Positions 8,716-17,442 of a stretch of DNA of 64,000 nucleotides are shown here, one piece after another. Numbering within the stretch: the stretch's first letter is position 1; each line of letters opens with the position of its first letter. The notes under the pieces are model-generated. The model worked only from the letters and a program-made list of their open reading frames with translations. It was not told the origin of the DNA and searched no databases. The stretch is from assembly GCF_002198735.1 (NCBI RefSeq), contig NZ_MWLO01000155.1:880-64879 (forward strand). The letters run 5' to 3'. This DNA comes from Ideonella sp. A 288. GTDB lineage: Bacteria; Pseudomonadota; Gammaproteobacteria; Burkholderiales; Burkholderiaceae_C. The translations under genes and the position numbers were made by a program.

Positions 8716-10764
8716 TCAGCGGTGGCGCTGGCTCAGCGTGAACTCGAACCGGGCGCCCCGCCCGGGCCGGCCCGTCGCCGAGATGCGGCCGCCGTGCCGC
8801 TGCACGATGCGCTGGACGATGGTCAGTCCGAGGCCGGTGCCGTGGTATTCGTCCTGCCGGTGCAGGCGCTGGAAGGGCTTGAAGAGCCGCTCGGCCAGGT
8901 CTTCGTCGAAACCGGCCCCGTTGTCCTCCACCGCCAGCGTCAGCAGGCCCGCGGCGTCGCGCCCACCGTCCACGCGCACCCAGGGCCGTTCGGTGTGGCG
9001 GGTGAACTTGGCGGCATTGCCCAGCAGGTTGTGCAGCACGATGCGCAACTGCGACGCACTGGCCCAGGCCACCAGGCCCGGCTGCACCTGCCACTGAACC
9101 GGCGCCACGCGCTCGATCGGTGGCAGCTCGCCGATCACCCGCTGCGTCAGGGCGCTCACGTCCACCTCGTGCCGTTCGATGCCCTCGGTCGATGAGCGCG
9201 CCAGGTCGAGCAGGGCTTCCAGCGTGCCGAGCATGGTGGTGGCCGCGCGGCGCTGCAGATCGAGCAGCTGGCGGTCGTCGGTGCCCAGCCGCTCGCCCAG
9301 CTTCAGGGTGAGCAGGTTGGCCAGCCCCTGGACTTCGCCGATCGGCGTGCGCAGCTCGTGCGCGAGGTGGCGCGCGAAATCGTCCAGGTCGTGGTTGGCC
9401 AGTTGCAGCTCGCGCGTGCGGGAGGCCACCGCATGCTGCAGTTCCTGGTTGTGCTTGACGAGCATCGACTCGGCCGCCTTGCGCAGCGAGATGTCGCGTC
9501 CCACGCCGTGATAGCCGACGAAGTGGCCGTCCTCGTCGTGCCGCGGCGCCCCCGCCAGTGAAATCCAGACGATGCGGCCGTCGTCGCGCCGCATGGGGAA
9601 CTCGAGCGCGCGGAAGGGACGCCGCGCGTCGAGGTCCTCGCGGTGCGATTGCCATTGCGGCGCCGAAATCGCGTCGGGGTAGGCCTCCCAGAGCGTCTGC
9701 CCGGTGCAGCGGTGGGCCAGCGAGCCGAAGCGGCGCAACTGTTCGGCATCGGGCGCCGGGCAGCGGTGCTGCGCATCGGTCGACCAGTACCAGTCGGACG
9801 ACAGCCCGGCCATCACCGCATGCCGCTGCTCGCTGTCCTTCAGTCGCTGGTAGGCCTGCTTGGGCTCGGTGACGTCGCTGCCCACGCCCTCGTAGCCGCC
9901 GAAGTGGCCATCGCGCCGCCAGCGCGGCCGCCCCGACAGGGCCACCCAGCCGTGGGCGCGCCCGGCCATGCCGGCGACCTGCACCTCGACATGGCGGAAG
10001 GTCTCGCGCCGGCCCATGCGGGCGTGGAAGGCGTCCCAGCCGCCCTCTGGCGCCTGCAGAAAGTCGAGTTGGTCGTGGCGCCGGCCCAGCACGTCGCCCA
10101 GGGCCCGCCCGGCGGGCTTGATGATCGGCGCATCGGCCGACATCGACGACAACCGGCCGTACTCGTCGGTCTCCCAGAACCAGTCGGACGACAGCTCGGC
10201 CCGGGCACGCCAGCGGCGGTCGGATTCGCCCATGACGCCCTCGACCTGCTCGGCCAGGTCGGCGAAGGCCGAGGGCATCTGCCGCCGGGCCGGCCGGCGC
10301 AGGATGTCCACTGCCGATTCCCAGGCGCCGCGCCGCAGGTGGTGGGCGGTGTCGCGCAGCGCCTGTCCGGCTTGCCGCTGGCGACGCCATTGCCAGGCCA
10401 CGGCCAGCGCCAGGGCGGCCAGACAGCCGGCGCCGGCGGCCAAGCCCTGCCACAGCGCGGCGCGCTGGGCCCCGCCGACCGCGCCGTCGACGAGCACCGG
10501 CAGCAATCGCCAGGCGGCGATCAGCGCCAGCAGGGCCGACAGGCCCAGCAGGCCCGGCCACCAGGCCGAAGGCCGCTCGGTCGGCGTGGCGGGCAGACCC
10601 GAGTCCGGGCTGGTGTCGAGGGCGAACGGCTGGGTTTCAGCGGTCGGTCCGGGCCGCAGGCCCGGGCGCAAGCGGCGGGGCGCCCGGCGCGCGCCTGCGG
10701 GGTCGTCGGGACCGGTGTCGGCCCGACCGGCCCTGGCGGCGCTCGAGAGGTGCTGCGATCCCAA
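8716..10764 (-). CDS. Membrane-bound PAS-PAS sensor histidine kinase
   Basis: Two-component sensor of about 682 residues. A disordered Arg/Pro-rich start of about 65 residues is followed by two membrane helices (about 68-90 and 104-124) with only a short loop between them, so the signal is probably not periplasmic. Two PAS domains follow; both contain an SSDWFWETDE or SSDWYWSTDA start and a GYxGVGxDxT end. Then come a HisKA segment with LAHELRTPIGEV (His near residue 470) and a HATPase domain with LHNLLGNAAKF, DNGAGFD and GTGLGLTIV. No receiver gene adjoins it. The start is uncertain: the frame opens with TTG at 10764 and has no early ATG. It points toward fliA, with the two genes tail to tail. 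Confidence 0.88.
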   Translation of the reverse strand: MGSQHLSSAARAGRADTGPDDPAGARRAPRRLRPGLRPGPTAETQPFALDTSPDSGLPATPTERPSAWWPGLLGLSALLALIAAWRLLPVLVDGAVGGAQRAALWQGLAAGAGCLAALALAVAWQWRRQRQAGQALRDTAHHLRRGAWESAVDILRRPARRQMPSAFADLAEQVEGVMGESDRRWRARAELSSDWFWETDEYGRLSSMSADAPIIKPAGRALGDVLGRRHDQLDFLQAPEGGWDAFHARMGRRETFRHVEVQVAGMAGRAHGWVALSGRPRWRRDGHFGGYEGVGSDVTEPKQAYQRLKDSEQRHAVMAGLSSDWYWSTDAQHRCPAPDAEQLRRFGSLAHRCTGQTLWEAYPDAISAPQWQSHREDLDARRPFRALEFPMRRDDGRIVWISLAGAPRHDEDGHFVGYHGVGRDISLRKAAESMLVKHNQELQHAVASRTRELQLANHDLDDFARHLAHELRTPIGEVQGLANLLTLKLGERLGTDDRQLLDLQRRAATTMLGTLEALLDLARSSTEGIERHEVDVSALTQRVIGELPPIERVAPVQWQVQPGLVAWASASQLRIVLHNLLGNAAKFTRHTERPWVRVDGGRDAAGLLTLAVEDNGAGFDEDLAERLFKPFQRLHRQDEYHGTGLGLTIVQRIVQRHGGRISATGRPGRGARFEFTLSQRHR

Positions 10765-10821
10765 CGCGAAACCTTGTCCGGTGCCGGCCCCTGGGCGGGG
10801 TCAGCGAATGAAACGCCTGTG

Positions 10822-10878
10822 CCTGAATGTGTTCAGGTGGCGGCAGTGTGCCCCCGCGATCAGGGGGCGGTACCGCCC
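10822..10878. promoter_or_regulatory. Two palindromes upstream of the PAS kinase gene
   Basis: CCTGAATGTGTTCAGG (10822-10837) is a 6-bp inverted repeat with a 4-base centre, and GGGCGGTACCGCCC (10865-10878) is a perfect 14-bp palindrome. They lie 27 bases apart in the 298-bp gap between flgN and the kinase gene, both on the minus strand. They could be operators for the kinase gene. The second could also be a hairpin ending the flgMN transcript, but no T-run follows it on the minus strand. Confidence 0.4.
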
Positions 10879-11062
10879 TTGCAGGCGCCGCTCCGGGGCC
10901 TTGTGTGGCATTTCGCACGGGCAACGGCCATGTGGGCATCCGGTCCGAAGGTATCGGGTCGAGATGCCCTGCCAGCCCTGTGGGGCGAGGACTGTGAGGC
11001 TGAGCGTGCAGACCGAGGCACGCGGGCCGCGACCGCTGGCCAGGTGCCGCGGCGACGGACCG

Positions 11063-11485
11063 TCAGGCGCGCAGCATGCCGCCGCGCGTGGACGACGACT
11101 GCAGGCCGTTCGACGCGTACAGGCCGGCCGACACGTGCGGCGCGGGCATCAGCACGTCGATGGCGCGGTCCAGGGCGGCCGTGGCACGGGCCAGGCTTTC
11201 GCGCTGGCGGGCCACCGTGGCACTGGCGCGGGCCAGGCGGCGCCGCAGCGGTTCGGGCACGCCGCCGTGCTCGGCCACGTGCATGAAGCACTGGACGGCA
11301 TTGGCCAGGGCCCGGTGCAGTTCACCGGCTTCGTGTTCGATGGCCGCGCCATCGCGCTCGCGCAGGGCGTCGGCCAGGGACACCAGCCCCTGCTCGACGT
11401 GCTGGACGACCTGCTCCAGTTCCACGGTGCGTGACGACGGCGAACCGGCGGTGGACGAGGCAATGGACTTGGCAGGAGGGGCCAT
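11063..11485 (-). CDS. flgN: Flagellar export chaperone FlgN-like protein
   Basis: FlgN escorts the hook-filament junction proteins FlgK and FlgL to the export gate. The 140-residue product is mostly helical and charged, with coiled segments VELEQVVQHVEQGLVSLADA and RRRLARASATVARQ, as in FlgN. It ends with a Ser/Gly-rich LYASNGLQSSSTRGG tail, which resembles the usual FlgN C-terminus (YGxxG). The identification rests partly on position, 7 bases downstream of flgM in the common flgMN pair. Its start at 11485 follows an AGGAGGG-type site (complement context GCCTGACGCC is weaker). Confidence 0.75.
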   Translation of the reverse strand: MAPPAKSIASSTAGSPSSRTVELEQVVQHVEQGLVSLADALRERDGAAIEHEAGELHRALANAVQCFMHVAEHGGVPEPLRRRLARASATVARQRESLARATAALDRAIDVLMPAPHVSAGLYASNGLQSSSTRGGMLRA

Positions 11486-11492
11486 GGTGGCG

Positions 11493-11780
11493 TCAGGCCT
11501 TGCGGCCGGGGCTGAGCAGTTCCTGGGCGTTGGCGATCAGCTTGTCGGCGATCGCGTCCGCGTCGATTTCGTACTTGCCGTCGCGTATCGCGTCGGCGAT
11601 GCGCTTGACCTTCTCGGCGTCGAAGACGGCATCGCCGCCCCCCGCGCCCATGAGCGCCGTGCTCGACAGTTCGACCTTGGCACTGGGCTCTGCTCCTGTC
11701 CCGGCGGGCGCCGAGGTGGACTTGCGCTCAGTGACTGCCGGACCGACCGCAGCCTTGTTTTCGAATTGACCGATCTTCAT
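11493..11780 (-). CDS. flgM: Anti-sigma-28 factor FlgM
   Basis: FlgM binds FliA until it is exported through the finished hook. The 95-residue protein begins MKIGQFENKAAVGP, has a disordered Ser/Ala/Thr-rich middle, and ends with the conserved sigma-binding helices (DAEKVKRIADAIRDGKYEID and ADAIADKLIANAQELL). An in-frame ATG 33 bases upstream exists, but the start at 11780 gives the standard N-terminus. A sigma-28 promoter lies 54 bases upstream, giving the known feedback loop in which FliA drives its own inhibitor. Confidence 0.93.
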   Translation of the reverse strand: MKIGQFENKAAVGPAVTERKSTSAPAGTGAEPSAKVELSSTALMGAGGGDAVFDAEKVKRIADAIRDGKYEIDADAIADKLIANAQELLSPGRKA

Positions 11781-11833
11781 GATGGACTCCAGCGGGGCGG
11801 GTCGCCTGACCAAACCCTTGCGACATGCTCGGT

Positions 11834-11861
11834 GTATCGGCCGCTCCGGAGCGCGACTTTA
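11834..11861 (-). promoter_or_regulatory. Sigma-28 promoter of flgMN
   Basis: On the minus strand the sequence reads TAAAGTCG, 12 bases, then GCCGATAC. This matches the FliA consensus at 6/8 and 7/8 bases, with a spacer one base longer than the usual 11. The -10 box ends 54 bases before the flgM start. The TAAAG and GCCGATA cores are both perfect. Confidence 0.75.
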
Positions 11862-11946
11862 GTGCTTTCCAGATGTAAATGCACCGAACCCCCGGTTCCG
11901 GGGATCGGGCCGTCGGTCTCGAGGCGCCCGGCGTGGCGTCCCTGCG

Positions 11947-12753
11947 TCACAGCGGCACCTCCACGCGGCGGTCGCCGGCCGGCATGCCGGTGAGGATGCG
12001 GCCCGATTCGGTGCGCACCCGCGCCGGCTGGCCCTCGAAGCCCGGGCCCATGGCCTGGCCGTCGGCGCTGACGGCAAAGCCCGCGCCCTGCGCGACGATG
12101 CGCACGGCATCGCCGGCGGCGAACCACTGGCGTGGCTTGAGGTCGCCGCGGCGCACCGCCTCGCCCGCGGCCAGTGGCCGGGCCAAGGTGCGGCCGACGA
12201 TGGCATCGGCGTCGCCAAGGGCCGGATCGGGGCTGGCCGCGAGGTCCACCTCGGCCTCGGCCAGGTGGTGCACGCGCAGCACGGTGCCGGCGGGCAGCGA
12301 GGTGCTGGTCACCAGCGAGCGGGCGATCACCTTCACCGTCACCGGGATCGAGACGTTCCAGCGCGTCGGCCCCTGCAGGCAGCGCAGGCCCATGCGGCTG
12401 CGGCCCAGCAGGCGCGTGCCGGCCGGCAGGTAGGGTTCGATGCGCTGGCAGGGGGCCAGCGTGAGGCGCGGATCGAGCTGGCCGACCTCGACCTCGATGC
12501 GCGCCGGTGCCTGGGTGGGGCCCCAGCTGGCGCCGGCCGATTCGCGCGCCAGGCGCTGCAACTGGCCGGCCAGGGTGGGATCGAGGGCGGCGCTGGCGTT
12601 GGCAGGTTCCACCGGCGCGGTCAGCACGGCGGGCGCCGACAGCGTCAGCAGGCCCAGCACCGCGGCCTTGGCCAGCAGGCACAGCACGGCGCCGAGCGCG
12701 GCATCGCGCAGTTCGGACGGGGCAGGGGGACGGACGGGGGTCATGGTCGACAT
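11947..12753 (-). CDS. flgA: Flagellar P-ring chaperone FlgA
   Basis: Periplasmic chaperone that helps FlgI assemble the P ring. The product of about 268 residues has a hydrophobic signal or anchor segment (LGAVLCLLAKAAVLGLLTLSAPA) after a Pro-rich start. It then has the SAF/FlgA domain: PCQRIEPYLPAGTRLLGRSRMGLRC, VTVKVIARSLVTSTSL-type strands, and the LPAGTVLRVHHLAEAEVDL repeat. The closing segment includes AVSADGQAMGPGFEGQPARVR, typical of FlgA. The start at 12753 is one of two nearby ATGs (the other is 12744). It is divergent from flgB, and the 141-bp gap should hold both promoters. Confidence 0.9.
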   Translation of the reverse strand: MSTMTPVRPPAPSELRDAALGAVLCLLAKAAVLGLLTLSAPAVLTAPVEPANASAALDPTLAGQLQRLARESAGASWGPTQAPARIEVEVGQLDPRLTLAPCQRIEPYLPAGTRLLGRSRMGLRCLQGPTRWNVSIPVTVKVIARSLVTSTSLPAGTVLRVHHLAEAEVDLAASPDPALGDADAIVGRTLARPLAAGEAVRRGDLKPRQWFAAGDAVRIVAQGAGFAVSADGQAMGPGFEGQPARVRTESGRILTGMPAGDRRVEVPL

Positions 12754-12894
12754 GGTGTCCGGGCGGGGCCCGGCCCGGTGGTTCGAAATGACCGGCAATG
12801 GTCCCCTTGTTCGCGCTCATGTTCGCGGCAGGCCCTGCCCACAATCCCGAACACCGGGACCATGCCGCCATGGCCCCCTGGCAGAGGTGCCGCG

Positions 12895-13305
12895 ATGCAA
12901 CGACTGACCCAAGCGCTCGATTTCCAGGCCAATGCCCTCGTGCTGCGGGCCGAGCGGCAGCGCCTGATCGCCAGCAACATCGCCAACGCCGACACCCCGG
13001 GCTACGTGGCCCGCGACATGGATTTCGCCCGTGCGCTGCGCGAGGCCACCGGCGCGCAGCGCGTGGACGGCGCGATGGCCACCACGCAGGCCGGGCACAT
13101 GGCCCTGGCGGCCGGCGCCCGCGACGAACCCGACCTGCTGTACGCCAGCCACGCGCAGGACAGCGTCGACCGCAACACCGTCGACCTCGACCGCGAGCGC
13201 AACAGCTTTGCCGACAACGCCGTTAAGTACGAGGCCACGCTGCGCTTCATCAACGGCAGCGTGCGCTCGATGCTCGACGCCATGAAGAGCCACAACCAGG
13301 GTTGA
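12895..13305 (+). CDS. flgB: Flagellar basal-body rod protein FlgB
   Basis: Proximal rod subunit. The 136 residues have family length and include the rod-protein signature ASNIANADTPGYVARDMDF at about 22-40, then a central Ala/Gly-rich part and the C-terminal ERNSFADNAVKYEATLRFINGSV helix needed for assembly. The ATG at 12895 follows GAGGTGCCGCG. It starts the plus-strand operon flgBCDEFGHIJKL, whose internal gaps are mostly below 60 bases. Confidence 0.95.
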   Translation: MQRLTQALDFQANALVLRAERQRLIASNIANADTPGYVARDMDFARALREATGAQRVDGAMATTQAGHMALAAGARDEPDLLYASHAQDSVDRNTVDLDRERNSFADNAVKYEATLRFINGSVRSMLDAMKSHNQG

Positions 13306-13310
13306 TCGCC

Positions 13311-13718
13311 ATGACGATGCTCAAGATCTTCGACGTCTCCGGCAGCGCCGCCAGTGCGCAGAGCCAGCGGCTCAGCACCGTGGCCTCCAACCTGGCCAAT
13401 GCCGACACCGTGGCCGGGCCCGACGGCCAGGCCTACAAGGCGCGGCAGGTGGTGTTCCAGACCACCCTGATGGGCGAGGTGGGCGCGGCCGGGGTGCGCG
13501 TGTCCAACGTCATCGAGGACCAGACCCCCGGCCGGCGCGTGCACGACCCCAAGCACCCGGCCGCCGACGCGCAGGGCTATGTCACCTACAGCAACGTCAA
13601 CCCGGTGGAGGAGATGGTCAACATGATCTCGGCCTCGCGCTCGTACCAGAACAACATCGAAGTCATGAACACGGCCAAGAGCCTGCTGCTCAAGACCCTG
13701 CAACTGGGCCAGTCCTGA
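13311..13718 (+). CDS. flgC: Flagellar basal-body rod protein FlgC
   Basis: Proximal rod subunit of 135 residues. The N-terminus IFDVSGSAASAQSQRL and VASNLANADTVAGPDG match the rod signature. The C-terminus has the SNVNPVEEMVNMISASRSYQ segment shared by rod and hook proteins. ATGs at 13311 and 13317 are both possible; 13311 is 9 bases after AGGG. It lies 5 bases after flgB. Confidence 0.95.
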   Translation: MTMLKIFDVSGSAASAQSQRLSTVASNLANADTVAGPDGQAYKARQVVFQTTLMGEVGAAGVRVSNVIEDQTPGRRVHDPKHPAADAQGYVTYSNVNPVEEMVNMISASRSYQNNIEVMNTAKSLLLKTLQLGQS

Positions 13719-13740
13719 GCCCTGCTGATCGGACACCGCC

Positions 13741-14430
13741 ATGGCCGTCACCGCCACCACCCCCACTCCCACCACGCCTGCCTCGCCGTTCGCGGCCTTC
13801 AGTACCGCCACCAACGGCGACAAGTCCACCGCCGCTTCGGCCAGCAAGTCGGCGCAGGAGCAGAGCGACCGCTTCCTCACGCTGCTGGTCACGCAGATGA
13901 AGAACCAGGATCCGCTGAACCCGATGGACAACGCGCAGATCACCACGCAGATGGCGCAGATCAGCACCGTCAGCGGCATCGACAAGCTGGCCGCGTCGGT
14001 CGGCGACATGAACGGCCTGCTGCTGCAGATGCAGTCGCTCGAGGGCGCCGCGCTGGTCGGCAAGGACGTGCTGGTGGCCGGCAAGCAACTGGTGCCGGGT
14101 GCCGAGGGTGCCACCACCGGCGGCTTCGACCTCAACGGCTCGGCGCGCAACGTGGTGGTCAGCGTCAAGGACGCCGGCGGCAAGGTCATCGACACCATCG
14201 ACCTGGGCCAGCTGCCCGCCGGCCGACACACCTTCGACTGGACCGCGCCCGACCCGAAGGCCGTCGGGCTGACTTTCGAAGTGAGCGCACTGAACGGCGC
14301 CCAGCCGGTGACCAGCACGCGGCTGATGGCCGACCGCGTGCAGGCCGTGCATACCGAGGCCGGCCAGCTTACCGTCGAGCTGCTGCGCAGCGGCAACGTC
14401 AAGTACAGCGACGTCAAGGCCGTGTCCTGA
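13741..14430 (+). CDS. flgD: Hook capping (scaffold) protein FlgD
   Basis: FlgD caps the growing hook and is needed for FlgE polymerisation. The 229-residue protein has a Thr/Pro/Ala-rich start, then the conserved SAQEQSDRFLTLLVTQMKNQ-type block and DPLNPMDNAQITTQMAQIS (about residues 55-75). The FLIK/Tudor-like C-terminal part contains GGFDLNGSARNVVVSVKDAG and AGRHTFDWTAPDPK. Length and order fit the family. Confidence 0.95.
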   Translation: MAVTATTPTPTTPASPFAAFSTATNGDKSTAASASKSAQEQSDRFLTLLVTQMKNQDPLNPMDNAQITTQMAQISTVSGIDKLAASVGDMNGLLLQMQSLEGAALVGKDVLVAGKQLVPGAEGATTGGFDLNGSARNVVVSVKDAGGKVIDTIDLGQLPAGRHTFDWTAPDPKAVGLTFEVSALNGAQPVTSTRLMADRVQAVHTEAGQLTVELLRSGNVKYSDVKAVS

Positions 14431-14482
14431 CGCGCCTGCCCATCCCACACGACCCCGTTTCGACCCACACAAGGAGCCCACC

Positions 14483-15757
14483 ATGGCCTTCCAGCAAGGA
14501 CTCTCCGGACTCAACACCACGTCCAAGAACCTCGGCGTCATCGGCAACAACATCGCCAATGCCAACACCTACGGCAACAAGTCCTCGCGGGCGGAGTTTG
14601 CGGACCTCTACGCCACGTCGATGAACGGCAGCGGCAGCAACGGCATCGGCATCGGGGTCAACCTGACCGGCGTGGTGCAGCAGTTCTCGCAGGGCAACAT
14701 CACGACGACGCAGAGCACGCTGGACATGGCCATCAACGGCAACGGCTTCTTCCAGCTCGACAACAACGGCACCAGCGTGTACTCGCGCAACGGCCAGTTC
14801 CAGGTCGACAAGGACGGCAATGTCGTCAACGCTGCCGGCCACAAGCTGCTGGGCTACGCGGCCAACTCCGATGGCCTGATCATCCCGTCGACGGTGCAGG
14901 CGCTCAAGCTGCCCACCGCCGGCGTGGCGCCGCTGGCCACCTCGGAGGTGCGGCTGGAGTACAACCTCGATTCGCGCGAGAAGATCAAGAGCCCGGCTGG
15001 CGCGGTGGCCATCGACTTCCAGGACCCGGACACCTACAACAGGGCCACCTCGATCCGCGTCTACGACGTCAAGGGCCAGGAGGTGGCGCTGACGATGTAC
15101 TTCCAGCGCACCGGCGACAACACCTACGACGTCTACGCCACGGCCAACGGCAAGAACTGGCCGGACCCGGCAAACCCGGCCACCGCCCTGGTCACCGGCC
15201 TGGAATACGACGTGGCCGGCACCACGCTGGTGAACCCGCCGCCGAACGCGCCGTTCACCATTCCGGGCGGCATCCAGTCGGTGCCGCTGCCGGACGGCGG
15301 CAATTCCATCCCGATCGATCCGATCACGATCGACTTCTCCAAGTCCACGCACTTCGGCAGCGGCTTCTCGGTGACCGACCTGGCGCAGAACGGCTACGCG
15401 CCCGGTCAGCTCACCGGCATCAACATCGACAAGACCGGCGTCATCAAGGCCCAGTACTCCAACGGCGAGAGCACCAATGCCGGCCAGGTGGTGCTGGCCA
15501 CCTTCCGCAACCCGCAGGGCCTGCAGCCGCTGGGCGGCAACGGCTGGGCGTCCAGCTTTGCCTCAGGCGATCCGATCGTCGGCGCGCCGGGCCAGGGCAA
15601 CATCGGCAGCGTGCAGTCGGGTGCGCTGGAGGAATCGAACGTTGACCTCACCGCCGAGCTGGTCAACATGATCGTCGCGCAGCGCTCGTACCAGGCCAAC
15701 GCGCAGACCATCAAGACCGAGGACCAGGTGCTGCAGACGCTGGTCAACCTGCGCTGA
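14483..15757 (+). CDS. flgE: Flagellar hook protein FlgE
   Basis: Subunit of the hook. The 424-residue product starts MAFQQGLSGLNTTSKNL with the signature GNNIANANTYGNKSSRAEF. It has the central hook domains and ends with NVDLTAELVNMIVAQRSYQA and the coiled C-terminal helix. The start follows AAGGAGCC. The length is usual for a simple hook protein without extra domains. It is 52 bases after flgD. Confidence 0.95.
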   Translation: MAFQQGLSGLNTTSKNLGVIGNNIANANTYGNKSSRAEFADLYATSMNGSGSNGIGIGVNLTGVVQQFSQGNITTTQSTLDMAINGNGFFQLDNNGTSVYSRNGQFQVDKDGNVVNAAGHKLLGYAANSDGLIIPSTVQALKLPTAGVAPLATSEVRLEYNLDSREKIKSPAGAVAIDFQDPDTYNRATSIRVYDVKGQEVALTMYFQRTGDNTYDVYATANGKNWPDPANPATALVTGLEYDVAGTTLVNPPPNAPFTIPGGIQSVPLPDGGNSIPIDPITIDFSKSTHFGSGFSVTDLAQNGYAPGQLTGINIDKTGVIKAQYSNGESTNAGQVVLATFRNPQGLQPLGGNGWASSFASGDPIVGAPGQGNIGSVQSGALEESNVDLTAELVNMIVAQRSYQANAQTIKTEDQVLQTLVNLR

Positions 15758-15803
15758 CGCCGGCCCGGCCGACGATCGCTGACACGCCACCGGACCGCCC
15801 CGC

Positions 15804-16529
15804 ATGGACCGCCTCATCTACCTGTCGATGGCCGGTGCCAAGGCCACGATGCAGCGCCAGGAGGTGCTCGCGCACAACCTGGCCAATGCCTCGACCACGG
15901 GCTTCCGCGCCGAGCTCACGGCCTTCCGCGCCGTGCCGGTGCTCGGCGACGGCGCCAGCACGCGGGTCTATGCGCTGGAATCCACGCCCGGCTACAACCC
16001 CGATCCGGGCCCGGTGGCGGCCACCGGCCGCAACCTCGACGTGGCGATGAAGGGCAACGCCTGGCTCGCCGTGCAGGCACTCGACGGCACCGAGGCCTAC
16101 ACCCGGGCCGGTGCGCTGGACGTCAACGCCGAGGGCCTGCTGGTGACGAAGAACGGCCTGACCGTCGTCGGCGACGGCGGCCCCATCACCGTGCCGGCCA
16201 ATGCCGAGGTGCTGATCGCCGCCGACGGCGGCATCAGCGCCAAGGTGGGCAACGGCCGGCCACAGGGCATCGGCCGGCTCAAGCTGGTGACGCCCGAGGC
16301 GCCGCTGAACCGCGGCACCGACGGCCTGTTCCGCGCGGCCGAAGACCTGCCCGCCGACGCCACCGCGCGCGTGCAGGACGGAGCGCTCGAGGGCAGCAAT
16401 GTCAGCCCGGTCGAGTCGATGGTGGCCATGATCAGCGCGGCGCGCCAGTTCGAGCAGCAGATGAAGCTGCTGCAGACCGAGCAGGAGAAGGAGCAGTCGG
16501 CCACCCGGCTGCTGTCCAACCAGTCCTGA
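15804..16529 (+). CDS. flgF: Flagellar rod protein FlgF
   Basis: Proximal rod subunit of 241 residues. The signature AHNLANASTTGFRAELTAF is at about 20-38, the LDVAMKGNAWLAVQ segment lies in the middle, and the C-terminus is EGSNVSPVESMVAMISAARQ. It follows flgE by 46 bases. A hairpin with a T-run follows it before flgG, unusual inside this operon. Confidence 0.95.
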   Translation: MDRLIYLSMAGAKATMQRQEVLAHNLANASTTGFRAELTAFRAVPVLGDGASTRVYALESTPGYNPDPGPVAATGRNLDVAMKGNAWLAVQALDGTEAYTRAGALDVNAEGLLVTKNGLTVVGDGGPITVPANAEVLIAADGGISAKVGNGRPQGIGRLKLVTPEAPLNRGTDGLFRAAEDLPADATARVQDGALEGSNVSPVESMVAMISAARQFEQQMKLLQTEQEKEQSATRLLSNQS

Positions 16530-16551
16530 TCGCGCGCCCCGCACGCCAGAG

Positions 16552-16575
16552 AAGCGCCGCTCCTGCGGCGCTTTT
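16552..16575 (+). terminator. Hairpin with T-run between flgF and flgG
   Basis: AAGCGCCGC, loop TCCT, GCGGCGCTT forms a perfect 9-bp stem (16552-16573), with TTTT at 16572-16575. It has the form of an intrinsic terminator or attenuator and lies 22 bases after the flgF stop. It could reduce read-through into flgG or protect the upstream mRNA 3' end. Confidence 0.65.
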
Positions 16576-16637
16576 CGCTTCATGGGCGGGCTTCAGTTGG
16601 TTCGATCATCGACGCATCAACTGCCAGGAGTGCGGCC

Positions 16638-17426
16638 ATGATCCGCTCGCTGTGGATATCGAAGACCGGGATGGAGGCCCAGCAGACGCAGCTGGACGCC
16701 ATCTCGCACAACCTCGCCAACACCGCCACCAACGGCTTCAAGCGCGGCCACGCCGTGTTCGAGGACCTGATGTACCAGAACCTGCGCCAGTCGGGGGCCA
16801 ACACCTCCGAGCAGACGGCGTTGCCCACCGGCCTGCAGATGGGCCTGGGCGTGCGCTCGGTGGCGATGTCGCGCAACTTCACGCAGGGCGCGCTGCAGCA
16901 GACCGGCAGCAAGCTCGACATGGCCGTCAAGGGCACCGGCTTCTTCCAGGTGCAGATGCCCGACGGTACCGTGGCCTACACCCGCGACGGCGCCTTCCAG
17001 CGCAACTCGCAGGGCCAGTTGGTGACCAACGGCGGCTACCTGGTGCAGCCCGGCATCACCATCCCGGCCAATGCCGACCCCGAGTCGCTCACCGTCTCGT
17101 CCGACGGCACGGTGCAGGTGATGCTGCCCGGCCAGACCGCGCCGCAGGTGCTGGGCCAGATCCAGCTGGCCGGCTTCATCAACCCCGCCGGCCTCGAGCC
17201 GCGCGGCGAGAACCTGTTCAGCGAGACCGCGTCGTCCGGCACGCCCGCCGGCGGTGCCCCCGGCACCAACGGGCTGGGCCTGCTGTCGCAGGGCTTCGTC
17301 GAGACCAGCAACGTCAACGTGGTCGAGGAACTGGTGGCGATGATCCAGACGCAGCGCGCCTACGAGATCAACTCCAAGGCCATCAGCACGGCCGACCAGA
17401 TGCTCTCGCGCCTGGCGCAGCTGTGA
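16638..17426 (+). CDS. flgG: Flagellar distal rod protein FlgG
   Basis: Distal rod subunit of 262 residues. The signature [20 protein letters not shown] is at about residues 23-42, [19 protein letters not shown] follows at about 95, and the end is [20 protein letters not shown]. The family length fits. The gap of 108 bases from flgF is the largest in the operon and contains the terminator-like hairpin, so an own promoter is possible, though none was clear by eye. Confidence 0.96.
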   Translation: MIRSLWISKTGMEAQQTQLDAISHNLANTATNGFKRGHAVFEDLMYQNLRQSGANTSEQTALPTGLQMGLGVRSVAMSRNFTQGALQQTGSKLDMAVKGTGFFQVQMPDGTVAYTRDGAFQRNSQGQLVTNGGYLVQPGITIPANADPESLTVSSDGTVQVMLPGQTAPQVLGQIQLAGFINPAGLEPRGENLFSETASSGTPAGGAPGTNGLGLLSQGFVETSNVNVVEELVAMIQTQRAYEINSKAISTADQMLSRLAQL

Positions 17427-17442
17427 TGCCACGAGACCCGTC

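Noticed and set aside
12754-12894. Sigma-54 or sigma-28 promoter for flgB in the flgA-flgB gap
   Set aside because: No GG-N10-GC site with a supporting context and no GCCGATAA core were found; the promoter is left unassigned.
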